NCBI GenBank assembly: GCA_947628265.1
Contig: CANQZF010000034.1
Location: forward strand, 1 to 11,464
Direction of reading: 5' to 3'
DNA from: an uncultured Oscillospiraceae bacterium
GTDB taxonomy: Bacteria; Bacillota; Clostridia; Oscillospirales; Oscillospiraceae
Length of the DNA stretch: 11,464 nt
The translations under genes were made by a program, and so were the position numbers. Every line of letters starts with the position of its first letter. The first letter of the stretch is position 1. This document shows, piece by piece, positions 5,248 through 11,464 of the stretch. The notes beneath the pieces are model-generated. The model worked only from the letters and a program-made list of their open reading frames with translations, was not told the DNA's origin and ran no database searches.

Positions 5248-7560
5248 ATGAGAAAGTGGATTATAGCCATTACGGCTGTGATCGTATTTATTGCCGCTGC
5301 GGGAGCGGCGTATTATGTCCTTTTCGTGATGCCCTTCGATCACGCCGTGACGACCATCCCCCAGAGCGGCGCGAAGCTCATACGGAGCGACGACGGCACC
5401 CTGACACTGACCTGGCCCGAGGCGGAGAACGCCGACGACTACCTTGTTGAGTTCAAGATCGGCGAGGACAGCTTCTGGACCACGCGGAAGGGGAATTCCT
5501 GCGTTATGCCGGATACCCTGGTGGGGGAGGGGAATGTCACCGTCACCATCACGCCGAGACGTGAGTATAAGACCCTGACGGGAAAGGCCATGCGCCCCTG
5601 CGAAACGCCCCTCAGGGCCACCTATCCCGCAGCCCTGCCAAGCCTTGGCTCCCTCCAGTCAGTCCTGGACCCGGACGCCGACACGCTGACCCTCACCTGG
5701 GAGAGCGTGGACGGCGGCGTGTACACGGTCCTGGACGGGGACGGCAACGAGATCCTGCGGACAAGCGGCGGCGAGGCCGTGATTGCCTTCGGTGAGGATG
5801 TGCCCATGCCGGCCAAGGACGAGACCGTCACCTTTACGGTCACCTGCGCCCTGGGCGGCTTTGACGTGGAGTACGAAAGCTCCGAGACCGAGACCGTCAG
5901 CACCCACGGGGAGGCCCTGCGGGGGACAAAGCTCCTCATGGATGTGGAGGAGCTGGGGAACAACCGGTACAAGCTCACCTGGAACGAGACGAAGGGCGAG
6001 CGCTATGAGCTCCAGATGCGGGACCCCTCCGGGCGTTGGCAGACCCTGAGCACCTATACGGACAGCCAGGAGCTCAGCTGCGTCCTGGGCCCCTTAGCGC
6101 CCTTTACGGATTTTGAGGTGCGCGTCACCGCCTACGGGGACGAGCCCCTTCCGGGCAGCGAGTTCTCCGCCACCCCGTCGGAAATGTCCATCACCACCGG
6201 CCCCAGCGTGGTCTATTCCACGGTCTGGGTCATGGACGACCTGACCGTCTGGTCAGACCCCGAAAAGACGGAGAAGGTGGGCACGGCCAAGGCCGACAAG
6301 TCCTACTGCGTCATCGATGAGCAAAGCGGCTTTTTCCTCATCTATATCGACGGGGCTAAGGGATACATAGACAGCAACTACTGCCTTATCAACCTCCCGG
6401 ATTACCTGGGGGACCTGGTGGAGTACGATATTACCAACAGCTACGACTCCATATACATGGTACACGACTACGGCATCCCGAAGATGACGAACACCGTCAT
6501 CCCCGGCTATGAGGAGGTCGCCTCCGGCTCCACGAGCGTGGTGGGTACCCGCACGGTCCGCCAGGACGTGGACGAGGAGGGCCACCGGGTGGAGCTGCCG
6601 TACTGGGCGGATCTCTACGCCTCCCAGATGGTGAGCGTGGAAAAGCCCTCGGAATATTTGGTGCCGCTGCTGTACCCCACGGCGCAGAAGGTGCTCCAGG
6701 CCGCCCTGGCGGCGCGGGAGGACGGGTACAGGCTGAAGATCTACGACGCCTTCAGGCCCGGCCGCGCCACCAGGTTCCTCTACGACCTGGCCCAGACCCT
6801 CCTGGAGGACCCCCTCCCGGAGCACGCGTACAGCGAGATGGCCGGGGCCATGTGGCTGGACTACTATTACAGCCTCTATCCCGACGAGAAGCCCGAAAAC
6901 TGGCCGTACTTCGGCGATGAGGCGGAAAATCCCGAGGAAGGGGACGACCCGGGCAGTGCGGAGGAGCCCACCTCCCCTGAGCCGGAAGCGCCCACCGAGC
7001 CCACCGATGAAAACTTACCCACCGAGGGGAACGAGCCCACCGGAGACGAGCCCACCGAGGGGGATGTTCCCCCCGAGGGGACGAGGCCCAGCTACTTCGC
7101 GGTGATGACCAACGACGGCGAATATAAGCTCGGCAACTTCCTGGCCAGGAGCGGGTCCTACCACAACTACGGGCTGGCGGTGGACCTGACGCTGGTGGAT
7201 ATAAAGACCGGCGAAGAGCTCCAGATGCAGACGTCCATCCACGATCTGAGCTGGTATTCGGTGCTTAAGAACAACAACGCCAACGCCAACCTTTTGGCAA
7301 AATACATGACCGGCGCCAACCTCACGCCCCTTAGCAGCGAGTGGTGGCACTTCCAGGACAACGACACCGACTCCAAGGTGCGCGGCATCCCCCAGCGCTG
7401 GGAAGGCGTCACCCGCGCCGGCTGGATCGCCGACACCACCGGCTGGCGCTACAGGACAAGCGAGGGCGAATTCCTCGCCGACGGCGCCTTCGAGGTGGAC
7501 GGCACAACCTACACCTTCGACCCCCAGGGCTACGCCAATTACACCTCCTGGGAGCAATAA
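5248..7560 (+). CDS. Membrane-anchored multidomain VanX-type D-Ala-D-Ala dipeptidase-like protein (M15)
   Basis: A 770-residue protein, far longer than VanX (about 200). Residues 4-26 form an N-terminal membrane anchor. Three beta-sandwich, fibronectin-III-like segments follow (about 35-105, 130-220, 225-320; TLTLTWPEAENADDY, TLTLTWESVDGG, YKLTWNETKGERYEL), then an SH3-like segment (about 322-390). The M15 domain carries the VanX set: Arg503 in DAFRPGR, Ser637/His639/Asp646 in SYHNYGLAVDLTL, Glu698 and His701 in EWWHF. His-to-Asp (7) and Glu-to-His (3) spacings and VDLTL match VanX more than VanY. A Pro/Glu/Thr-rich insert (about 557-614) splits the domain between Arg and His. Residues about 725-765 are a choline-binding-type wall repeat (GWIADTTGWRY). 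The start at 5248 is 10 bp after the previous stop with only a weak GGAG at 5230-5233, so coupling is likely. Expected activity is D,D-dipeptidase or carboxypeptidase on wall peptides outside the membrane; linked vancomycin-resistance genes are not seen. Confidence 0.87.
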   Translation: MRKWIIAITAVIVFIAAAGAAYYVLFVMPFDHAVTTIPQSGAKLIRSDDGTLTLTWPEAENADDYLVEFKIGEDSFWTTRKGNSCVMPDTLVGEGNVTVTITPRREYKTLTGKAMRPCETPLRATYPAALPSLGSLQSVLDPDADTLTLTWESVDGGVYTVLDGDGNEILRTSGGEAVIAFGEDVPMPAKDETVTFTVTCALGGFDVEYESSETETVSTHGEALRGTKLLMDVEELGNNRYKLTWNETKGERYELQMRDPSGRWQTLSTYTDSQELSCVLGPLAPFTDFEVRVTAYGDEPLPGSEFSATPSEMSITTGPSVVYSTVWVMDDLTVWSDPEKTEKVGTAKADKSYCVIDEQSGFFLIYIDGAKGYIDSNYCLINLPDYLGDLVEYDITNSYDSIYMVHDYGIPKMTNTVIPGYEEVASGSTSVVGTRTVRQDVDEEGHRVELPYWADLYASQMVSVEKPSEYLVPLLYPTAQKVLQAALAAREDGYRLKIYDAFRPGRATRFLYDLAQTLLEDPLPEHAYSEMAGAMWLDYYYSLYPDEKPENWPYFGDEAENPEEGDDPGSAEEPTSPEPEAPTEPTDENLPTEGNEPTGDEPTEGDVPPEGTRPSYFAVMTNDGEYKLGNFLARSGSYHNYGLAVDLTLVDIKTGEELQMQTSIHDLSWYSVLKNNNANANLLAKYMTGANLTPLSSEWWHFQDNDTDSKVRGIPQRWEGVTRAGWIADTTGWRYRTSEGEFLADGAFEVDGTTYTFDPQGYANYTSWEQ

Positions 7561-7585
7561 CCCCCGCAATACCCCCAATTTCAAT

Positions 7586-7618
7586 ATTTTTCCCGACGGC
7601 ATGTACGTCGGGAAAAAT
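7586..7618. repeat. 13-bp inverted repeat (hairpin, not a classical terminator)
   Basis: ATTTTTCCCGACG (7586-7598) pairs perfectly with CGTCGGGAAAAAT (7606-7618) around a 7-base loop. The T-run is in the 5' arm and the A-run in the 3' arm on both strands, so it lacks the trailing U-run of an intrinsic terminator. It begins 25 bp after the stop of the M15 gene. Confidence 0.75.
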
Positions 7619-7624
7619 CCCTTT

Positions 7625-7668
7625 TGCCGCCCAAGTGTGCCGCCTTCGGCGGCGCGCGCAGGGCGGCA
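7625..7668. repeat. Nested GC-rich inverted repeat
   Basis: Outer arms TGCCGCCC (7625-7632) and GGGCGGCA (7661-7668) enclose a second hairpin, GCCGCC-TTC-GGCGGC (7639-7653). The nesting suggests a folded element rather than a simple terminator. It sits between two other strong hairpins. Confidence 0.65.
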
Positions 7669-7671
7669 GCA

Positions 7672-7715
7672 GGAAAAAAGGACTTGAATTCCGCAGAATT
7701 CAAGTCCTTTTTTCC
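7672..7715 (+). terminator. Strong 19-bp hairpin, likely terminator of the envelope operon
   Basis: A perfect 19-bp stem (7672-7690 with 7697-7715) with a 6-base loop. The left arm contains AAAAAAGGACTTGAATT and the right arm ends in CCTTTTTTCC, so six U follow the GC part in either direction and it could stop transcription both ways. It is 111 bp after the M15 stop codon and is the first hairpin downstream with a U-run in the correct place for + strand transcription. The unusual length and AT-rich inner part also fit a dispersed repeat. Confidence 0.7.
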
Positions 7716-7729
7716 GCACGTCCCCCATC

Positions 7730-7758
7730 AAAAAAAGGCCCCACCGGGGCCTTTTTTT
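7730..7758 (-). terminator. Terminator of rnpB (also works on + strand)
   Basis: AAAAAAAGGCCCC (7730-7742), a 3-base loop ACC, and GGGGCCTTTTTTT (7746-7758) form a perfect 13-bp stem. On the - strand it begins 6 bp past the proposed 3' end of the RNase P RNA and ends in a run of seven U. The symmetry lets it also stop + strand transcription from the envelope operon. Confidence 0.88.
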
Positions 7759-7764
7759 GAAGTA

Positions 7765-8109
7765 GTAAGTGGGCCTGTAAGCCGGGTTCTGTCGTAGTAC
7801 AGCCATCAATCTACGCCGCCGGTTGCCCGGCGGCTCCAGCCTTATCGGGGACGGACGGGCCGCCCATATGTCCCCTTCGTTGCTCCGGATAGAGTTTACA
7901 GCGGCCACGTGTCTCCACGCGCCGGGTGGGCTCTTACCCCACCTTTCCACCATCACCCGGACGCACCGAAATTAGCGCGCCCTGGCAGTCTATTTCTGTT
8001 GCACTTGTCCGAGGGTTGCCCCTGGCGGGTGTTACCCGTTATCCTTGCCCTGTGGAGCCCGGACTTTCCTCACGCGCGTAAAGCGCCCGCGGCTGTCCGG
8101 CCCGCTCAC
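7765..8109 (-). ncRNA. rnpB: RNase P RNA (type A-like)
   Basis: The catalytic RNA of RNase P, which matures tRNA 5' ends, about 345 nt. Reading the - strand, the conserved 5' block GAGGAAAGTCCGGGCTCC is at 8071-8054, the P10/11-region CTGTAAACTCTATCC at 7901-7887, and the conserved 3' block ACAGAACCCGGCTTA at 7792-7778. The ends were set by pairing of the P1 helix: GTGAGCGGGCC at 8109-8099 with GGCCCACTTAC at 7775-7765, allowing one wobble and one mismatch. A consensus promoter lies directly upstream and a terminator directly downstream. The exact ends may differ by a few bases. The gene converges on the M15 gene and diverges from glmM. Confidence 0.95.
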
Positions 8110-8116
8110 CGGAATT

Positions 8117-8145
8117 ATTTTAAATCTTTCCTCTCCGCTTGTCAA
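8117..8145 (-). promoter_or_regulatory. rnpB promoter
   Basis: On the - strand TTGACA (8145-8140) and TAAAAT (8122-8117) are 17 bp apart, and the -10 box ends 7 bp before the deduced RNA 5' end at 8109. The consensus -35 and ideal spacing fit strong constitutive expression of a stable RNA. Confidence 0.85.
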
Positions 8146-8180
8146 ATACATTTCCCTTGGATTTCAAAAGAAAGTATTCC

Positions 8181-8209
8181 TTGACACCGGGCACTAAAAA
8201 GGATAAACT
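8181..8209 (+). promoter_or_regulatory. glmM promoter
   Basis: TTGACA (8181-8186), 17 bp spacer, TAAACT (8204-8209). It lies about 43 bp before the glmM start and points away from the rnpB promoter; the two -35 boxes are 35 bp apart. No riboswitch or glmS-ribozyme-like structure fits in the short leader. Confidence 0.75.
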
Positions 8210-8251
8210 ACATAAGATAGGCTATATACTTAAATTCTTGGAGGCATCTCT

Positions 8252-9601
8252 ATGGCAAAATATTTTGGAACCGACGGATTTCGGGGCGAAGCGAATATCG
8301 GCCTCACCGTCGATCACGCCTTTAAGATAGGCCGTTTTATCGGTTACTATTACGGACGCGACCACAAATGCCGCGTCATCATCGGCAAGGATACAAGACG
8401 CTCCAGCTATATGTACGAGGCGGCGCTGACGGCGGGACTCACGGCCTCCGGCGCGGACGTCTATCTCCTGCACGTCACCACAACGCCCTCCGTCAGCTAT
8501 ATCGCCCGCATCGATGACTTCGACTGCGGCATCATGATCTCCGCCAGCCACAACCCCTACTACGACAACGGCATCAAGCTCATAAACTCCCAGGGGGAGA
8601 AGATGGACGAGGACGTCCTTTTGGAGATCGAGCGCTACCTGGACGGCGAGATCGGCGAGATCCCCTACGCCACCCGGGCGGAGATTGGCCGGACCATCGA
8701 CTACTCCGCCGGACGCAACCGGTACATGGGCTACCTCATCAGCCTTGCCACCCACTCCTATAAGGGCAAAAAGGTGGGCTTAGATTGCGCCAACGGCTCC
8801 ACCTCCATGATCGCAAAGAGCGTTTTTGACGCCCTGGGTGCCGATACATACGTCATCAACAGCAACCCCAACGGCCTCAACATCAACTTAAATTGCGGCT
8901 CCACCCACATCGAGGGCCTCCAGCGGCTTGTGGTGGGCAACGGCTTAGATGTGGGCTTCGCCTTTGACGGCGACGCCGACAGGTGCCTCGCCGTGGACGA
9001 GACGGGCCGCGTCATCGACGGGGACCTCATCCTCTACATCTACGGCCGCCACATGAAGGAGCGCGGGAAGCTGGAGGGCACCAAGGTGGTCACCACGGTG
9101 ATGTCCAATATCGGGCTCTACAAGGCCTTTGAGGAGGCCGGCATCGAGTTTGAGACTACGGACGTGGGGGATAAGTACGTCTGGGAGAATATGCGCCGCA
9201 CCGGGAACCGCCTGGGCGGCGAGCAGTCGGGCCACATCATCTTCGCCAAATACGCCACCACCGGCGACGGCGTCCTCACCGCCATCAAGCTCATGCAAGC
9301 CATGCTGGACCGGAAGCTCCCGCTTTCAAAGCTGGCCGAGCCCGTGAAGATCTATCCCCAGGTCCTGCGCAACGTCCGGGTGGAGGACAAGGACGCGGCC
9401 TTAAGTGACCTGGACGTCCGTCAGGCCGAGCACCAGGCCAAGGAGAAGCTGGGCCTCAACGGCCGGGTGCTCCTCAGAAAGAGCGGCACGGAGCCGGTCA
9501 TCCGGGTCATGGCCGAGGCCCCCACGGAGGACGAGTGCAACGAGGCCATCGACATCATCGTGGAGGCCCTTCAGAGAAAGGGGTACGCGGAAAATGGTTA
9601 A
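8252..9601 (+). CDS. glmM: Phosphoglucosamine mutase
   Basis: A 449-residue cytosolic enzyme converting glucosamine-6-phosphate to glucosamine-1-phosphate, the second step toward UDP-GlcNAc for peptidoglycan and other wall polymers. The length is normal for GlmM. All hallmark sites are present: KYFGTDGFRGEAN at the N-terminus; the phosphoserine loop ISASHNPYYDNGIKL with Ser99 as phosphorylated residue; the metal loop DGDADR at 239-244; the sugar-binding GGEQSGH with Glu324; and the phosphate-binding RKSGTEPVIRVM around Ser411. The GTDGFRGEAN and GEQSG versions point to GlmM rather than a phosphomannomutase. ATG at 8252 has GGAGG (8240-8244) 7 bp upstream, and a consensus promoter lies just before it. 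The stop overlaps the start of the next gene by 8 bp, so the two are co-translated. Confidence 0.97.
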   Translation: MAKYFGTDGFRGEANIGLTVDHAFKIGRFIGYYYGRDHKCRVIIGKDTRRSSYMYEAALTAGLTASGADVYLLHVTTTPSVSYIARIDDFDCGIMISASHNPYYDNGIKLINSQGEKMDEDVLLEIERYLDGEIGEIPYATRAEIGRTIDYSAGRNRYMGYLISLATHSYKGKKVGLDCANGSTSMIAKSVFDALGADTYVINSNPNGLNINLNCGSTHIEGLQRLVVGNGLDVGFAFDGDADRCLAVDETGRVIDGDLILYIYGRHMKERGKLEGTKVVTTVMSNIGLYKAFEEAGIEFETTDVGDKYVWENMRRTGNRLGGEQSGHIIFAKYATTGDGVLTAIKLMQAMLDRKLPLSKLAEPVKIYPQVLRNVRVEDKDAALSDLDVRQAEHQAKEKLGLNGRVLLRKSGTEPVIRVMAEAPTEDECNEAIDIIVEALQRKGYAENG

Positions 9602-10253
9602 GACCGTTGAGCTTCTGGACCTGTCAAAATCCATCGCCGGGGAGCTGCTGGCCTCCTGCGAGTACCCCTGGCAGGCCTTGGACAAGATAGGGCAGTGGTG
9701 TATTGAGCTGGGAAACGCCCTCCCCGAGGACGAGTATGAAAAGCGGGGCGAAAATATCTGGATCGCCCGGGACGCCACGGTCTATCCCACGGCGTGGATC
9801 GCGGGCCCCTGCGTCATCGGCCACAAGACCGAGGTCCGCCACGGCGCTTTCATCCGGGGGAACGCCATCGTGGGGGACAACTGCGTGGTGGGCAACTCCG
9901 TGGAGCTCAAAAACGTCATCCTCTTCGACAACGTCCAGACCCCCCACTATAACTATGTGGGCGACTCCATCCTGGGCTTTAAGTCCCACATGGGCGCGGG
10001 CTCCATCACCTCCAACGTCAAATCCGACAAGACCCTGGTGGTGGTAAAGTCCGGGGACGAGCATATGGAGACGGGCCGGAAAAAGATGGGCGCCATTCTC
10101 GGCGATTTCGTGGAGGTCGGCTGCAACAGCGTCCTCAACCCCGGCACGGTCCTGGGGCGTGGGGTCAGCGTCTATCCCACCTCCTGCGTCCGGGGCGTGG
10201 TCCCGGCGGGGCACATCTGGAAGGACAGGGACCATATCGTACCGAGAGCTTAA
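9594..10253 (+). CDS. Stand-alone left-handed beta-helix protein, GlmU acetyltransferase-domain-like
   Basis: A 219-residue protein whose central and C-terminal parts are hexapeptide repeats of a left-handed beta-helix (IWIARDATVYPTAWIAGPCVIG onward). It resembles the acetyltransferase half of GlmU: VGNSVELKNV and PHYNYVGDSILG correspond to GlmU segments around VGNFVEVKN and AGHLSYIGDAEIG, with His118 at the catalytic His position, followed by MGAGSITSN with Asn141. The uridylyltransferase half of GlmU is absent; the first about 55 residues are a short helical region. ATG at 9594 overlaps glmM by 8 bp; the in-frame extension back to 9405 would read through glmM and is not used. A weak AAAGGGG (9578-9584) lies upstream. 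Next to glmM, acetylation of glucosamine-1-phosphate or another sugar phosphate is the natural guess. Database entries for such proteins may be named UDP-GlcNAc pyrophosphorylase, but no nucleotidyltransferase motif is visible here. Confidence 0.8.
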   Translation: MVKTVELLDLSKSIAGELLASCEYPWQALDKIGQWCIELGNALPEDEYEKRGENIWIARDATVYPTAWIAGPCVIGHKTEVRHGAFIRGNAIVGDNCVVGNSVELKNVILFDNVQTPHYNYVGDSILGFKSHMGAGSITSNVKSDKTLVVVKSGDEHMETGRKKMGAILGDFVEVGCNSVLNPGTVLGRGVSVYPTSCVRGVVPAGHIWKDRDHIVPRA

Positions 10254-10260
10254 AAACCAT

Positions 10261-10290
10261 TTGAGCCGCCTCAAACGGCGGCTCAATTTT
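10261..10290 (+). terminator. Rho-independent terminator after the glmM pair
   Basis: TTGAGCCGCC (10261-10270) pairs perfectly with GGCGGCTCAA (10277-10286) around a 6-base loop and is followed by TTTT. It is 7 bp after the stop of the beta-helix gene and marks the end of the glmM transcript. The U-run is short, so read-through is possible; no convincing promoter was found for the next gene. Confidence 0.85.
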
Positions 10291-10319
10291 GAAAGAGCGG
10301 AATTTAGAGAGATAAAACG

Positions 10320-10967
10320 ATGAAGAATATTTCCACAGGCGGCATCACGTTTCTGGAGCCCCTGGGGGGCGCGGAGAACCTCTACTTCGGCACGGACGCC
10401 CCCGGCGGCGACCTCTATGAGGCGGAGGAGCTTTACCGGGACGGCGGGAGCCTCACACCCGGCAGACTCATCTTTGTGAAATACCCCTCCGGCCAAGTCA
10501 CGGAGCCGGTGAAAGCGGGGCCGGGGCAGTATTTCGGAAATCCTGTCTATTGGGACGGGAGCGTTTACGCCCTCCTCGCGGATTTTCCAGCGGGGGAGAT
10601 ACGCATACTGAAGCTGGACAGTTCCCTTGAAAACGCCCAGGTCCACGCGGTAGTCCCCCTGGCGGAGCTCAAGGATTGCTATAATCTGGCGCTGAAAACA
10701 GCGCCCCTGATGCTGACGCGTCAGACGGGAGAGACCTTTGAGATCATCTGGCCGGAGCGCCGGTCATATGAGATCGGGAACCGGGAGGCATTCCTCTTCC
10801 GTGACGGCGACGAGCTCTGGTTCAACCGTTGGAACGAGGAGGGCGAGGGGGCCGCTTACCGCTATTGGGACGAGACGGTGGTTCGAAATCTAAATGGGGA
10901 CCAGCTTTACTTCCTGCGGGGAGATATACAGATCATGCCCAACGGCGAGAAGTGGCTGTTGGGATGA
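10320..10967 (+). CDS. Unrecognised beta-rich protein, possible partial propeller
   Basis: A 215-residue protein I do not recognise. There is no signal peptide, membrane segment or lipobox, so it is probably cytosolic. The sequence is rich in alternating hydrophobic strands and aromatic residues separated by Gly/Asp turns (LYFGTDAPGGDLYEAEELY, PVYWDGSVYALLADF, LFRDGDELWFNRW, QLYFLRGDIQIMPNG), the look of a beta-propeller or similar all-beta fold with roughly 40-50-residue repeats. No catalytic motif is evident. ATG at 10320 has only a weak GAGAGA at 10308-10313. It follows a terminator by 29 bp and precedes proB by 18 bp, so it may be the first gene of the proB transcript, though no clear promoter is seen. 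Composition matches its neighbours, so it looks like a real resident gene. Confidence 0.75.
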   Translation: MKNISTGGITFLEPLGGAENLYFGTDAPGGDLYEAEELYRDGGSLTPGRLIFVKYPSGQVTEPVKAGPGQYFGNPVYWDGSVYALLADFPAGEIRILKLDSSLENAQVHAVVPLAELKDCYNLALKTAPLMLTRQTGETFEIIWPERRSYEIGNREAFLFRDGDELWFNRWNEEGEGAAYRYWDETVVRNLNGDQLYFLRGDIQIMPNGEKWLLG

Positions 10968-10985
10968 GAGAAAAGGAGGCATGAA

Positions 10986-11464
10986 ATGCGGATCGTTGTA
11001 AAGGTTGGCTCCTCCACGCTCTCCTATCCCACGGGGCGGATGAACCTCCGGCGGGTGGAGACGCTGGTGCGGGTCCTGAGCGACCTTAAAAACGCGGGGC
11101 ACGAGCTTATATTCGTCTCCTCCGGGGCCATCGCCATGGGGGTGGGGAAGCTGGGGCTCAAAGAGCGCCCGGCGGACATCCCCGGCAAGCAGGCGGCGGC
11201 GGCGGTGGGGCAGTGCGAGCTCATGTACACCTACGACAAGCTCTTTTCCGAGTACTCCCACACCGTGGCGCAGATTTTGCTGACGGCGGCGGACATCGAG
11301 GACCAGCGGCGGCACGAAAACTTCAAAAACACCATGCTGAAGCTCCTGGAGATCGGGGCCATCCCCGTCATCAACGAGAACGACACCGTGGCCACGGAGG
11401 AGATCGTCTTTGGCGACAACGACACCCTGGCCGCCGTGGTGGCGTCCTCCGTGGGGGCGGACCT
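10986..11464 (+). CDS. proB: Glutamate 5-kinase, 5' part only
   Basis: The first 159 residues of glutamate 5-kinase, which phosphorylates L-glutamate to glutamyl-5-phosphate in the first step of proline synthesis; the gene runs off the window end. Motifs of the amino acid kinase domain are clear: VVKVGSSTL at the N-terminus (ATP site), FVSSGAIAMGVGKLGL, KQAAAAVGQCELM, and IPVINENDTVATEEIVFGDNDTLAAVVA, which binds glutamate. ATG at 10986 has a near-perfect AAGGAGG (10973-10979) 6 bp upstream; an out-of-frame ATG at 10981 is not used. It is 18 bp after the preceding hypothetical gene, suggesting cotranscription. proA would be expected shortly downstream but is outside the window. The PUA domain found in many ProB proteins cannot be judged here. 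Confidence 0.95.
   Translation, partial: MRIVVKVGSSTLSYPTGRMNLRRVETLVRVLSDLKNAGHELIFVSSGAIAMGVGKLGLKERPADIPGKQAAAAVGQCELMYTYDKLFSEYSHTVAQILLTAADIEDQRRHENFKNTMLKLLEIGAIPVINENDTVATEEIVFGDNDTLAAVVASSVGAD

Noticed and set aside
5248..7560. Vancomycin-resistance cluster (VanX)
   Set aside because: No vanH, vanA-type ligase or vanRS genes are in the window, and the protein has wall-associated accessory modules unlike cytoplasmic VanX.
7015..7956. 313-codon open frame on the - strand crossing the hairpins and rnpB
   Set aside because: It runs through the RNase P RNA, two terminators and the 3' end of the M15 gene, and has no recognisable protein domain.
8780..9403. TTA leucine codons in glmM, each following a C, in an otherwise GC-rich gene (8780, 8888, 8945, 9401)
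   Set aside because: Only a handful of cases were noticed without a systematic count, so a regulatory or restriction-avoidance meaning cannot be supported.
9405..9593. N-terminal extension of the beta-helix protein inside glmM
   Set aside because: The extension is an Arg/Ser/Pro-rich shadow of the glmM frame. The ATG at 9594 gives a normal start with a short 8-bp overlap.

Overview
The window looks like a piece of chromosome from a GC-rich member of the Clostridia, most likely an Oscillospiraceae/Oscillibacter-Flavonifractor-type gut anaerobe. The evidence is the GC-rich codon use, Gram-positive surface modules (lipobox, SLH domains, choline-binding-like wall repeats), strong GGAGG ribosome sites and a type A-like RNase P RNA. 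This placement is inference from style, not from a database match. All protein genes read on the + strand; only the RNase P RNA gene is on the - strand.

Region 1 (1-425) is the 3' end of a YebC/PmpR-family gene closed by a strong terminator. Region 2 (about 450-7560) starts at a good sigma-A-type promoter and holds five tightly packed genes for the cell envelope: an AlgI-like MBOAT O-acyltransferase, its AlgJ/AlgX-like (DHHW/SGNH) partner, a small lipoprotein with nine perfect Thr-Glu-Pro-Pro repeats, an SLH-domain protein with a transglutaminase-like catalytic domain, and a 770-residue membrane-anchored protein with a VanX-type D-Ala-D-Ala dipeptidase domain. Gaps are about 10-26 bp or the genes overlap, so they probably form one transcript. 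The set suggests acylation (probably O-acetylation) of a surface or wall polymer together with surface-anchored enzymes acting on wall peptides or proteins. This is the most interesting part of the window.

Region 3 (7561-8251) has no protein gene. It holds a run of strong inverted repeats (7586-7758), the RNase P RNA gene rnpB on the - strand, and two back-to-back promoters, one for rnpB and one for the next + strand gene. Region 4 (8252-10290) is glmM (phosphoglucosamine mutase) overlapping by 8 bp a stand-alone left-handed beta-helix protein that resembles only the acetyltransferase half of GlmU, followed by a terminator. Together they point to UDP-GlcNAc precursor synthesis. Region 5 (10320-11464) is an unrecognised beta-rich 215-residue protein followed closely by the 5' part of proB (glutamate 5-kinase), which runs off the window end.
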